Of a stretch of DNA of 64,000 nucleotides, positions 49,553-58,463 are shown piece after piece. The stretch's first letter is position 1. Every line of letters starts with the position of its first letter. This stretch comes from Desulfobaccales bacterium (lineage in GTDB: Bacteria > Desulfobacterota > Desulfobaccia > Desulfobaccales > 0-14-0-80-60-11): positions 62,001 to 126,000 of the forward strand of contig JBAZPO010000005.1 of assembly GCA_041648175.1 (NCBI GenBank), written 5' to 3'. Below the pieces are notes generated by a model. It was not told where the DNA came from, did no database searches, and saw nothing but the letters and a program-made list of their open reading frames with translations. The position numbers and the translations under genes are program-made.

Positions 49553-50398
49553 TCACCACCCGTAGCGCCTCAGACCCCGTTCCAAGGCTGCCACCACCAT
49601 CTCGCCGGTGAGATAAGAGTCAGGCGTGGAGCGACCGGTAATGAACGGATAGTCAACGATCACCGAGGTTTCCCGGCCAACGTTGCCATGGTAACCACCG
49701 TTCGGACCGGTGGCATCCCGCAAAATATATTCCAGAGGATATGGGGGCGGTCCCATATTGAAGTCCAAGAACTTATCCCGGGCCACCATAAAGCCGGTGC
49801 CATCCAGGTAGTCATACTCTTTACAATGTCCGGTAACGTGCTTGCCCCAGATGATGCTCTTGCGGTCATCGAGATTGCGGGCAAAGGCGAGACAGGTGAC
49901 GCCGTAGCACTCCGCCGCCACCGGCTTGTCGAATCTCAGGAAACCGAAGATCAGATCATGCACCCGGTGGTTGTTGGCCAGGTCCACGAGAGGTCCGCTC
50001 CCGCCCACGATCAGCAGGGCGTCGTATTGCTGCACTTGCTCCTGGGCCTTGGCCACATCCCGGTAGTAAGCCTCCCACTTGCGCAGGACATCGGACGCGC
50101 TCCAGTAAGGCTGCATGGGGAACCAGGTAGAGAGGTTAACCGGGTTATCCAGGCGGGGGTTGCCCGGGTCATCAATAGCTTGCACCTTCTTCGCCATTTC
50201 CGGACTTGTGACTGACCGGCCCAAGGGCGGATCGACGTAACTGGCGTCTTTGCTGACGCTGATGGCCACGGGCCGCTTCCCGGTGGGCGTGGCAAAAACC
50301 GTCGCATAGCCGGCTGCGTCGAAGGTTTCCATGGGCCCAATTAGTTCTTCGCCCCAAAATCCCCATTCCGAGAGCACGATCAGGATCTTTCCACTCAT
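49553..50398 (-). CDS. DJ-1/PfpI family protein (large form)
   Basis: The 281-residue protein has the DJ-1/PfpI (class-I amidotransferase-like) fold: KILIVLSEWGFWGEELIGPMETFDAAGYATVFATPTG, a DALLIVGGSGPLVDL strand, and the nucleophile elbow KPVAAECYGVTCLA with a reactive Cys. The length is greater than the about 190 residues of the core family owing to a middle insertion (about 55-110) and a C-terminal tail. Members are glyoxalases III, chaperones or proteases. It lies five bases after the next DJ-1-type gene, in the same operon. Confidence 0.9.
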   Translation of the reverse strand: MSGKILIVLSEWGFWGEELIGPMETFDAAGYATVFATPTGKRPVAISVSKDASYVDPPLGRSVTSPEMAKKVQAIDDPGNPRLDNPVNLSTWFPMQPYWSASDVLRKWEAYYRDVAKAQEQVQQYDALLIVGGSGPLVDLANNHRVHDLIFGFLRFDKPVAAECYGVTCLAFARNLDDRKSIIWGKHVTGHCKEYDYLDGTGFMVARDKFLDFNMGPPPYPLEYILRDATGPNGGYHGNVGRETSVIVDYPFITGRSTPDSYLTGEMVVAALERGLRRYGW

Positions 50399-50403
50399 AT
50401 GAA

Positions 50404-51045
50404 TCAGCCCTCCCTCGCCGACAAGTTTAAAATCTGTTGAGCAATCGCCAGGATAAACGGCAGCACCTCATGCCAGGTGTGCCCCGTCACCAGGTCGCGG
50501 TCTACCACTACGCCCGCGTTTTCCGCATCAGGTGGTATATATTGAGCCCCGCAATTCAACACATCCGCCAGCATCACTTCATGGCAGATCACCTTGCGCC
50601 CTTTAAGCAACTCCGGGTTGGGAGTCAGAATCCACAGCCCGTGGCACAGCGCCCCTTTGATAGTTCTGGGGTTAGCCATGGCCCGGGCAAAAAACTGCAC
50701 CGCCGGGGCGGACCGGACCATATCGGCCGAGAACGGTTGTCCTGCGGGCCGCTCGAAATAACGCAACCGCACGCTGGTGTAGTTGGCCGCCATGATGACC
50801 GCGGCGTACTCATCCATGTTGATTTTTTGAAAATCTTTGTCCACCTCCAATGTGACCGGGGTGTTGCCGGCGTGCTCCACGTCGCTGACAAAGGTTTGAC
50901 TGGGCTGGTTCCAGAGGCGAGACATGAAATGGACTTCCGCTCCCAGGGCGGCAAAGCCATAGCGATAGGCCTCGATCTCCCCCGGGACGAATTCGCTCTC
51001 CACCAGCACCGCGATCTTTTTCCCTTCCAGCATCCTGCTGTTCAT
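50404..51045 (-). CDS. DJ-1/PfpI family protein (short form)
   Basis: The 213-residue protein begins with KKIAVLVESEFVPGEIEAYRYGFAALGAEVHFMSRL and has the nucleophile elbow GALCHGLWILTPNPELL, with a reactive Cys as in PfpI. The strand AAVIMAANYTSVRLRY and VVDRDLVTGHTW complete the fold. I choose ATG 51045, since GGAGAGAGG lies just upstream; its ATG overlaps the TGA of the AGE-fold gene (ATGA). Two adjacent DJ-1-type proteins suggest handling of reactive carbonyls or formation of a heteromer. Confidence 0.9.
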   Translation of the reverse strand: MNSRMLEGKKIAVLVESEFVPGEIEAYRYGFAALGAEVHFMSRLWNQPSQTFVSDVEHAGNTPVTLEVDKDFQKINMDEYAAVIMAANYTSVRLRYFERPAGQPFSADMVRSAPAVQFFARAMANPRTIKGALCHGLWILTPNPELLKGRKVICHEVMLADVLNCGAQYIPPDAENAGVVVDRDLVTGHTWHEVLPFILAIAQQILNLSAREG

Positions 51046-53036
51046 GTTGCCTCTCTCCAAATTGGCCGGAATTCCACCACGACCTGTGACCCGAGTTCAT
51101 CGGCAGCCAACTCCACCCGGAAATTGTCCGGGGAAAAACTGGTCCGCGGGATGCCGTTCACGGTAATGCCGGATATTTGCACAGTACCGGGGGCGTAAAA
51201 GTCGGGGAGCACATTGAGCGAGGTGCAGCCGCATTGCGCATCCGGACAGAAATACAGGCAGAAGTTGGAGTCGGTCGTATCCTTGCCTTTCACGAACGAG
51301 CGGATGTAGATGTGTGCCAGATAGTTCAACTCAAAGCTATGATAACCCGCTACTGAATGTCCGCCTTTTTGGGCATAGGGTCCCCTCTCTACCGGCTGGC
51401 CTTCAGCGGTCACCCGGAAGAAGATGCCGCGGTTATCATGGTCCAGGAAGAATATATTCCAGAACGCCGCCATCTCCCGGGCCAGCGTCAGGTATCTGGC
51501 ATCATTGGTGGCCCCGTGCAGGATCAGGTACGCCAAGATACCCTGCTCCTGCTGCCAGAAATCCTTGGTGTTGCCCCAGACGAACTCAAGGGGTAATTTA
51601 TCCGGCGTCCGGCGCTCGACTACGTCGAAGCAGCCTCCCCGCACCTGGTCTAAACCATAGATTGCCATCTTATCCGCCAGCTTTTTCGCCAGACTCAGAA
51701 AATCGTTGGCAAGCTGTTCGTGCTGTTGGGCGTTGTTATTCTCGCCCTGGCGGCGGTTCTCGACTGCCAGGTAGCGGTAGTAATTGGCGACCCTGGTCAG
51801 ATTCCAGGCGATCTTCAGGTTGTGCCCCACGACGGCCCGGTTCTGCTGCCAGCGCCAGTGATGATCCGGGGTCCAATCCGCATGGAACCGCTCGTTGACA
51901 TAGTGCGAATCCGGGTCTGGAAACTTCTCCAGGATCAGCCTGGCAGTGGTGTCCAGGATTTTGCGGCAGGTGCGCAGAAGCTGCTCCATTTCGTGAGGCG
52001 GCGGGTCCAGGGCCAGAACGAGGTTGACCAGATAGGCGGGAATGTGGTCCCCGATGGAGTTCCAGTTTTTCCGCAACCGATTATCGCCCAGCGCCTCCAC
52101 ATCCGGCCGCAACGTGGCGTAGTCGATATGAGAGAAATACCCCCCTAATCCACCGTAACCGTTTTCGGGCGAATCCAGATAATGGGTCTGGAAGACGTTC
52201 ACGGTCCGCTCAATGTCCTCCAACACTTCCCAATCCTGGGTAATCCGATAGTACTGGGCCATACCGGCCAGGGCGTAAATCTGTTCATAGAGCGGGATCG
52301 TGCCGTAGTCGTCAGCATTCTCCGAGGCCATGATGATCTTGGCTCCGATGTCTTTCTTGCGCTTGCCGAAGTTCCAGAAACAGCGTCGGCCATCATGACT
52401 CAGACTGCGGAAGGTTTCCCGCTGATACTTGATGCCTGCCTTAGCAGCCAACCGAAACCGCTCCTGGCCGGTCAAGAGATAAGCGGAAGACAATCCGTAG
52501 ATCAAGCGGGATAGGGTGGCGCACTCCTGGATATTGTTGTCGCCCACGGGCAGGCCCAGGATGTTTAGGTTGGTCCGGTACAGTGCCGCGAAATCGTCCA
52601 GTTGATAGGTGCGCCGGTCGCCGAACAGGTCGTCCAGCCACTCCTCCCCCAGGCGGGTGATCTGGTTGATCCACCAGTGGGTTTCCTCGAAGAGGTATTT
52701 TCCCGGTTCGGAATGCATCAAGGTGATGAAGCGAGCGTCAAAGCGCCTCTCATCCTCGTGCTCCATATAAATTCCCTGGATGACGACGAGGGCATCTTCA
52801 TGAAGGTATTTGCGCACCATCTCGGATGGACCGGCGTCTGGATTATAGTTCGGAGGAGCAGTCACGCGGTCGCGGTTCAGTTCGTCTAAATTGGTAAGAA
52901 CCCCGAACACAGTCTGAGGACTCACATAGATCAGGTAACCGTCCCCGCTGCGACAACGGAGGGTGAAAGACGCTTCTACCGGGTTAACACTCGTCACCGT
53001 TCCCATCAGTGTCGTGCTCTGCGTTAAATATTTCAT
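51042..53036 (-). CDS. AGE-superfamily (alpha6/alpha6-barrel) protein with N-terminal beta domain
   Basis: The 664-residue protein is the first gene of the minus-strand run. A small N-terminal beta domain (about 1-100) starts TTLMGTVTSVNPVEASFTLRC. A long alpha/alpha-barrel (about 120-560) follows, with YRITQDWEVLEDIERTVNVF, then HHWRWQQNRAVVGHNLKIAWNLTRVA and FVWGNTKDFWQQEQGILAYL, typical of the N-acylglucosamine 2-epimerase/cellobiose epimerase superfamily with its ring of conserved His residues. A C-terminal stretch with CPDAQCGCTSL and a beta domain ends it. It probably isomerises or binds a sugar; the exact activity is unknown. Confidence 0.83.
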   Translation of the reverse strand: MKYLTQSTTLMGTVTSVNPVEASFTLRCRSGDGYLIYVSPQTVFGVLTNLDELNRDRVTAPPNYNPDAGPSEMVRKYLHEDALVVIQGIYMEHEDERRFDARFITLMHSEPGKYLFEETHWWINQITRLGEEWLDDLFGDRRTYQLDDFAALYRTNLNILGLPVGDNNIQECATLSRLIYGLSSAYLLTGQERFRLAAKAGIKYQRETFRSLSHDGRRCFWNFGKRKKDIGAKIIMASENADDYGTIPLYEQIYALAGMAQYYRITQDWEVLEDIERTVNVFQTHYLDSPENGYGGLGGYFSHIDYATLRPDVEALGDNRLRKNWNSIGDHIPAYLVNLVLALDPPPHEMEQLLRTCRKILDTTARLILEKFPDPDSHYVNERFHADWTPDHHWRWQQNRAVVGHNLKIAWNLTRVANYYRYLAVENRRQGENNNAQQHEQLANDFLSLAKKLADKMAIYGLDQVRGGCFDVVERRTPDKLPLEFVWGNTKDFWQQEQGILAYLILHGATNDARYLTLAREMAAFWNIFFLDHDNRGIFFRVTAEGQPVERGPYAQKGGHSVAGYHSFELNYLAHIYIRSFVKGKDTTDSNFCLYFCPDAQCGCTSLNVLPDFYAPGTVQISGITVNGIPRTSFSPDNFRVELAADELGSQVVVEFRPIWREAT

Positions 53037-53838
53037 AGTTCGCTCCGTAGTTGGAACCCTGGTTCCCTGAAGGACTTTTTATGTAACCATTGATGCTATT
53101 AAGTTTAAGTAATTTAGCAGATAATTAAGCATGGCTGAACAAGATGTCAATGATAATTAACAAAGTTATTACTTTGAATAAATTAATTATGTAATATCTA
53201 ATTTATTTAATTTAATAAAAAAATAATTGATATAAACGCTGGTTCGAAATTGGTCTCAAGGGCGTTTTTGAAGCTATATTTAAATTAAATTGCTTATAAT
53301 CATCAATCACATTCATCGTAAATTATATAAAGAAAGATATCTTTTTATTCTGGTTATAACGATATGTACGGCTACATATCAGATCAATTAGGGTTTTCCC
53401 TATATGAGGATGATCAAAGTGATCATTTCATATGGCCAAAATGATCATAAGGAGATCGACTGGATGGTCCACAGTTTGAAAAATCTGTCTTTTCCGTAGT
53501 GGTGGGATTGTTAAGCAGAAATCACAGCCAGAGGACTCTGAACGCTTATTGCTCAGACTCATTGACAATATTTGGCGGAATGCTTAATTTTTAGCTGACT
53601 TTATCTCCCATAATTCTTAAGGTGAGGGAGGTGACGTAATGAAGGGAAAGAGGCTGATTTAACGGGTTGCCTTTCTGGCCTTTCTGCTTCATCTCTTTTA
53701 CCGCCGCATCAACCCCTTCAGAGGGGCGCCTCGTTTTATACCCCACCCATGATTATATTGATTAGGGCAAGGATCGCCGCTAAGGTGAAAAAGACAAAGG
53801 GTTGGCGATCTTGAAGAATTTTGAGGAGTGGAGGAGAA
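53037..53838. promoter_or_regulatory. AT-rich divergent control region
   Basis: About 800 bases lie between the divergent minus-strand island and the plus-strand symporter operon. 53090-53400 is markedly richer in A+T than the rest of the window. At 53420-53447 there is a strong dyad. No gene is supported: a hydrophobic stretch on the minus strand near 53735-53815 has no start codon. The island's promoter probably lies here, but I see no clear -35/-10 pair. Confidence 0.55.
53420..53447. promoter_or_regulatory. candidate operator with TGATCATTT dyad
   Basis: TGATCATTT (53420-53428) and AAATGATCA (53439-53447) are perfect inverted copies separated by 10 bases. A third TGATCA lies at 53411-53416. 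The arrangement suggests a dimeric regulator site, about 380 bases from the start of the minus-strand island and about 390 from the plus-strand operon. Confidence 0.5.
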
Positions 53839-54081
53839 ATGACTGCCTCGTTTCGACAAGAAAAACTTTCCGGCGTGCTAGGAATTCTCTGTTTCTTGTT
53901 GTTGAGCTACCCTTTATTGAAAATTTTTAATCACGACGCCTTAATTACAGGAGTCCCACTCTTATTTTTGTACATCTTCGGGGTCTGGGTTTTGGCGATA
54001 ATCGGTCTCTATGGAATGAGCCGCAGGTTTGCTTCTCCGGAGCTGGCAGGCCAACAGGAGCCGGAAGGCCATGATCAGTGA
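53839..54081 (+). CDS. small two-helix membrane protein, partner of the symporter/kinase
   Basis: The 80-residue protein has two membrane helices (about 13-32 and 40-62) with a short loop, and a charged tail. I choose ATG 53839, behind GGAGGAGAA; the frame extends to 53821. Small two-helix proteins often precede sodium:solute symporters and appear to be auxiliary subunits. It overlaps the next gene by 11 bases, so they are translationally coupled. The family could be DUF3311/DUF485-like, which I cannot decide. Confidence 0.8.
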   Translation: MTASFRQEKLSGVLGILCFLLLSYPLLKIFNHDALITGVPLLFLYIFGVWVLAIIGLYGMSRRFASPELAGQQEPEGHDQ

Positions 54082-57000
54082 ATGGTCTTTAGCACTCGTC
54101 GCCTTTGGCTATCTCTTGCTGCTCTTTGCCATCGCCTATTATGGCGACCGGCAACGGGCCCGGGGCAAGAGCATTATTGCCAATCCCTATATCTATGCCC
54201 TTTCTCTGGCAGTTTATTGCACTGCCTGGACTTTTTTCGGCAGTGTCGGCAAAGCGGCCACCCAGGGTGTCACCTGCCTCACTATTTATCTCGGCCCCAC
54301 CCTCATAGCCTTTACCTGGTGGTTCGGCCTGCGTAAGCTGCTGCGCATCTGCAAGGAAAATAACCTGACCACCATGTCGGATTTCCTGACGCTGCGGTAC
54401 GGCAAGGGGGCCTTTCTGGGGGTGCTGGCCACCATAGGCATGCTCCTGGCCATAACTCCCTATATCGGCCTGCAGCTTAAGTCCATCTCCGACACTTTCA
54501 ATGTCCTGGCTTATAAAGAAGTTTTTCCTCCCGTCACCACCCCGGTTTATCAAGATACCGCCTTTTATGTGGCCATTCTGCTGTCCGTGTTCGGTATTTT
54601 GTTCGGGGCCCGCCATTTGGACCCCACTGAGCGCCACGAAGGCCTGGTAGCGGTAGTGGTGTTTGAGTCCCTGATCGAACTTCTGGCTTTTACCAGTTTA
54701 GGCCTCCTGGTGACGTTCGGTCTTTTCACGGGTTGGGGAGAAATTTTCACGCGTATCCGGCAGAGCCCCGAATTTCAGCAGCTTCTCCTGGTGAACACCG
54801 GGCCTCAGAACAGCTATTCTTTGTTGCTGGTGCTCACCCTTCTGGCCATGGGCGCCATCCATTTTCTTCCCCGCATGTTTCATATGGCGGTAGTAGAGAA
54901 TACCAATGAAAGGCACATTCTCACGGCGCTCTGGCTATTTCCCCTCTACCTGTTGTTGATGAACCTGTTTGTCATGCCCATCGCCTTCGGCGGACTGCTG
55001 CTGGGTCTCCCTCCGGAAACGGCCGATACCTTTGTCCTGCGCATTCCTTTGCAAACCGGACATCCTTATTTTGCCCTTCTGGTCTTTCTGGGGGGGCTGT
55101 CGGCCTCCACCGCTATGGTGGCGGTGGCCTCCATCGCCGTCACCACCATGATCCTCAATAGCCTGGTGATGCCGCTGGCCATCCGGCTAAGATTGCAAGA
55201 GCGTATCACCCCCCATCTTTTGACTATCAAGCGGGCCGGCATTTTTTTCCTCATTTTTTTGGGATATTTTGGCTATCACCTGGTATTCCCTACCGTCATG
55301 CTGGTGGACATCGGACTGATCGCCTTTTGCGGGGTGATGCAATTGGCGCCGGCCATGATCGGGGCCTTGTACTGGCGGGATGCCACCAGGTGGGGGGCAA
55401 TGGCTGGTTTGGCATCAGGTTTTCTTGTCTGGGCCTACACCCTGGTCTTCCCCTATCTGGTTGAAGCAGGGTGGTTCCCTATCAGTATCTTATCGGAGGG
55501 ACCCTTCCACCTGGCTTTTCTCAAGCCCACCGCTTTCTTAGGGCTGACCGGTCTGGATCGGCTCTCCCATGCCTTTTTCTGGTCCTTGTTTTTTAATGCC
55601 GGCACTTTTGTCACCGTCTCATTGCTCACGGTGCCCAGTTCCGTGGAATTGGAGCAGGCCCGGCGGTTTGTCGGGGTGTTTGAACAGGAACGAGAACGAC
55701 CCATAGAGAAGCGCTTAACGTATTTGCCGAGCCTGGAGCAGCTGACGGAATTTATGGGGAAGATCATCGGCCACCGGAAGGCCGCCCAGGCACGACGAGC
55801 CTTTCTCCGGGGGGTGACGACTCCTGAAGCCGAGTGGGGTGACAAGGAAAAGCTCCAGTTGGCGGATTTTATTGAGCGCACCATTGCAGGCTCCATCGGA
55901 CCAGCGGCGGCCAAGGTCATAGTGGAAGGCTACCTCTCCTCAATGGGCTCCAAGATGGAGGACGTTTTTGACCTCTTCGGACGGATCTCCAGCTCTTTAG
56001 AAGAAAGCGAACAACAATTAAAGAGACGGGTAAGTGAACTCTCGGTGCTCTACGAAGCGGCCCGCCGCCTGGCTTCAACGTTATATTTTCCGGAAATCCT
56101 GGATGGAGTGCTGGGGGTGCTGGTGGAGAAATTAGACGTTGAAAGATGTGCCGTGCGGCTCTTGGACGAAGATGGCCTTCTGCATTTGAAAGCTTTCCGG
56201 GGCCTTCCGCCTGAGGTTCGGGGGCAGGTGGGAAAGCCCGATCCAGCTTCTCTATTGGGGGAATGTTTGTCGAGCTCCCAGGTAATTTCGGTGCCTGATT
56301 CCGCCGCAGTGGCTGATCGCCTCCAGGGACTGGTGGAAGAAGAAGCTTTGACTTCCTTGGTTTTGGCCCCCATCATTGCAGAAACCCTGACCCTGGGGGT
56401 ATTGACCGCGGCCAGCAGTCAGAAGGGTTTTTTTACCAAGGAATACATTCAGTTCTTTCAATCGCTGGCCGGGCATTTGGGACTGGCGGTGCGGAGCGCC
56501 AACATGGAGGAGGCGCTGCGCCTGGATGAGTCTCGTCTTGAGGCGGTCTGGCAACTCAGCCAGATGACCAAGGCCACGCTGCAAGAGATTACCGATTTCG
56601 CCCTGGAGGAAGGAGTCCGGCTTACCAAAAGCAAGATCGGTTACCTGGCCTTCATGAACGAGGACGCAACGGTCCTCACTATGCAAGCCTGGTCTAAGAC
56701 CGCCATGGCGGAATGCGCCGTGGCGGATAAACCCTTTGTTTTTCCTGTGGAGACCACGGGGCTCTGGGGTGAAGCCGTGCGCCAGCGGCGGCCCATCATT
56801 ACCAATGATTATGCCGCGTTTAGTCCTTATAAGAAAGGCTATCCCGCAGGTCATGTCGAAATCCGGCGTCATCTGAATATTCCGGTATTCGACGGGAACC
56901 GCATCGTGGTGGTGGCTGGCGTGGGCAACAAGGAGGAAGAATATGATGAATCGGACGTCCGTCAGCTGACTTTATTGATGAACGGCCTGTGGTGGCAGAT

Positions 57001-58093
57001 AAAACGCCAGCAAACCGAAAAGGCCCTGACCGCTGCAGTGGAGCGGGGTGTTTACTTTCAAAAGCTTTTAATTCATACCTGCATGGATGGCATCGTGGCA
57101 AGTGATATGGAAGGCACCATTCGTACATTTAACGAAACGGCTGCCAAAATCCTGGGTTATGAACCCGAAGAAGTCCTCGGCAAAATGAATGTCAGTGAAC
57201 TCTATGCGCCGGGTCAACTGCAGGAAATCGATACCAAAATCCACGACTCTGCTTACGGCGGGGCGGGTATCTTAGAGAATTACGAAACCTGGATGCGGCA
57301 TAAGGATGGCGCCCTCACGCCCGTCTGGCTTTCCGCCCGGGTGCTGTATGAAAATGACCGGGAAATCGGCATGATCGGCCATTTTAAAGACCTGCGCGAA
57401 CGTAAGCTCATGGAAGAAGAACTCTTGCGGAATGAGCGCCTGGCCGTCTTGGGCAAAATGGCGGCCCACATAAGCCACGAAATTAAAAACCCTCTGATGC
57501 TTATTGGAGGATTTGCCCGCCAGGTGGTTAAGGATCCTACCTCCGACCCACTGAAGACTCAGGAAAAGCTTCAAATTATTGTCGATGAAGTTAGTCGCCT
57601 GGAAGATCTCCTCGCCGAGGTAGGAAGCTATGCCAAATTTTCGGAACCCCAAAAGCACCTGGGTAATCTCAATGACTTAGTTCGGGAAACCTGCCAGCGG
57701 CTGGAACCAAGCCTGCGCGAGAGTAATATTGAGCTTGCGTTGAGGCTCGACCCTGCACTCCCGGAGACCCAGTTTGATCCGGGCCATTTACGCCAGGTTA
57801 TCTTGAATATAGCCAAGAACGGCATTGAGTCCATGAGCGCCGGGGGGACCTTGACGGTCAGCACCGGTAAGCAGGATGGCCGAATATTCGTGAAAATTAG
57901 TGATACAGGCATGGGAATCCCCCCCGAGAGTCTGGAGAAAATTTTTCAACCCTTCTTTTCCTCCAAACCCAAGGGCAGCGGCCTGGGTTTGGCCATTTCC
58001 CAGAAAATAATCCAGGCGCATCAAGGTGAAATCGCCATCGAGAGTGAACCGCAAAAGGGGACCCAGGTAACCATCTTTCTAAGGGAAATATAG
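54071..58093 (+). CDS. sodium:solute symporter/sensor histidine kinase fusion (CbrA-like)
   Basis: The 1340-residue protein begins with a sodium:solute symporter-type module of about 13 membrane helices (about 1-530), including TAWTFFGSVGKAATQGVTC and SASTAMVAVASIAVTTM. Then come a linker helix, two GAF domains (about 665-815 and 835-985), a PAS domain (about 1000-1115), a phosphoacceptor domain with ISHEIKNPL (His1136) and an ATPase domain (VILNIAKNGIESM, ISDTGMGI, GSGLGLAIS). The kinase is complete. Such fusions (as in CbrA) sense or transport a nutrient and signal its presence. No response-regulator gene is adjacent. ATG 54071 overlaps the small gene before it. Confidence 0.94.
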   Translation: MISEWSLALVAFGYLLLLFAIAYYGDRQRARGKSIIANPYIYALSLAVYCTAWTFFGSVGKAATQGVTCLTIYLGPTLIAFTWWFGLRKLLRICKENNLTTMSDFLTLRYGKGAFLGVLATIGMLLAITPYIGLQLKSISDTFNVLAYKEVFPPVTTPVYQDTAFYVAILLSVFGILFGARHLDPTERHEGLVAVVVFESLIELLAFTSLGLLVTFGLFTGWGEIFTRIRQSPEFQQLLLVNTGPQNSYSLLLVLTLLAMGAIHFLPRMFHMAVVENTNERHILTALWLFPLYLLLMNLFVMPIAFGGLLLGLPPETADTFVLRIPLQTGHPYFALLVFLGGLSASTAMVAVASIAVTTMILNSLVMPLAIRLRLQERITPHLLTIKRAGIFFLIFLGYFGYHLVFPTVMLVDIGLIAFCGVMQLAPAMIGALYWRDATRWGAMAGLASGFLVWAYTLVFPYLVEAGWFPISILSEGPFHLAFLKPTAFLGLTGLDRLSHAFFWSLFFNAGTFVTVSLLTVPSSVELEQARRFVGVFEQERERPIEKRLTYLPSLEQLTEFMGKIIGHRKAAQARRAFLRGVTTPEAEWGDKEKLQLADFIERTIAGSIGPAAAKVIVEGYLSSMGSKMEDVFDLFGRISSSLEESEQQLKRRVSELSVLYEAARRLASTLYFPEILDGVLGVLVEKLDVERCAVRLLDEDGLLHLKAFRGLPPEVRGQVGKPDPASLLGECLSSSQVISVPDSAAVADRLQGLVEEEALTSLVLAPIIAETLTLGVLTAASSQKGFFTKEYIQFFQSLAGHLGLAVRSANMEEALRLDESRLEAVWQLSQMTKATLQEITDFALEEGVRLTKSKIGYLAFMNEDATVLTMQAWSKTAMAECAVADKPFVFPVETTGLWGEAVRQRRPIITNDYAAFSPYKKGYPAGHVEIRRHLNIPVFDGNRIVVVAGVGNKEEEYDESDVRQLTLLMNGLWWQIKRQQTEKALTAAVERGVYFQKLLIHTCMDGIVASDMEGTIRTFNETAAKILGYEPEEVLGKMNVSELYAPGQLQEIDTKIHDSAYGGAGILENYETWMRHKDGALTPVWLSARVLYENDREIGMIGHFKDLRERKLMEEELLRNERLAVLGKMAAHISHEIKNPLMLIGGFARQVVKDPTSDPLKTQEKLQIIVDEVSRLEDLLAEVGSYAKFSEPQKHLGNLNDLVRETCQRLEPSLRESNIELALRLDPALPETQFDPGHLRQVILNIAKNGIESMSAGGTLTVSTGKQDGRIFVKISDTGMGIPPESLEKIFQPFFSSKPKGSGLGLAISQKIIQAHQGEIAIESEPQKGTQVTIFLREI

Positions 58094-58102
58094 TAATCAT
58101 TA

Positions 58103-58233
58103 GAGGTTCTTGCAAAAAGCCGTTTTGTCATCCTGAGCGAAGCGAAGGATCTCGTATTTTCACCCACTTATGAGATTCTTCGGTCGCTTCGCTCCCTCAG
58201 AATGACAGGCAGGGAGATATTTGCAAGGGGCTC
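58103..58233. repeat. MITE-like extragenic element, copy 2
   Basis: GAGGTTCTTGCAAA (58103-58116) and TTTGCAAGGGGCTC (58220-58233) are imperfect terminal inverted repeats. Inside, 58127-58153 and 58172-58206 form the same GTCATCCTGAGCG/...AGAATGAC hairpin as copy 1 at 92-231. Confidence 0.75.
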
Positions 58234-58320
58234 ATTATAAATGGGAAAATTGCCAAGGTATTGCTACCGTGCCAGGACCTGGAGTTCTGGTAAGGGGCTG
58301 GGGAATTTGAAATGACTTAT

Positions 58321-58463
58321 GAGCCTCTTGCAATAATAATCTTCTTACAGTGGAAACCTTATAGGGGTATTTAAAAATCGCCGGTAGCACAGGCTTTTCA
58401 GCCTGTGCTCATATAGGCTAAAACCTGCGACTGCATAATGTCCGGCAATTTTGCAAGAGGCTC
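58321..58463. repeat. related MITE-like element with different interior
   Basis: GAGCCTCTTGCAA (58321-58333) and TTGCAAGAGGCTC (58451-58463) are perfect 13-base terminal inverted repeats of the same type as the two elements above, but the interior differs and carries the hairpin GCACAGGCTTTTCAGCCTGTGC (about 58386-58409), which also occurs at about 952-973. Confidence 0.7.

Noticed and set aside
53735..53815. Hydrophobic minus-strand stretch that could be one membrane helix
   Set aside because: There is no start codon in frame and no second helix or neighbour to support a gene.
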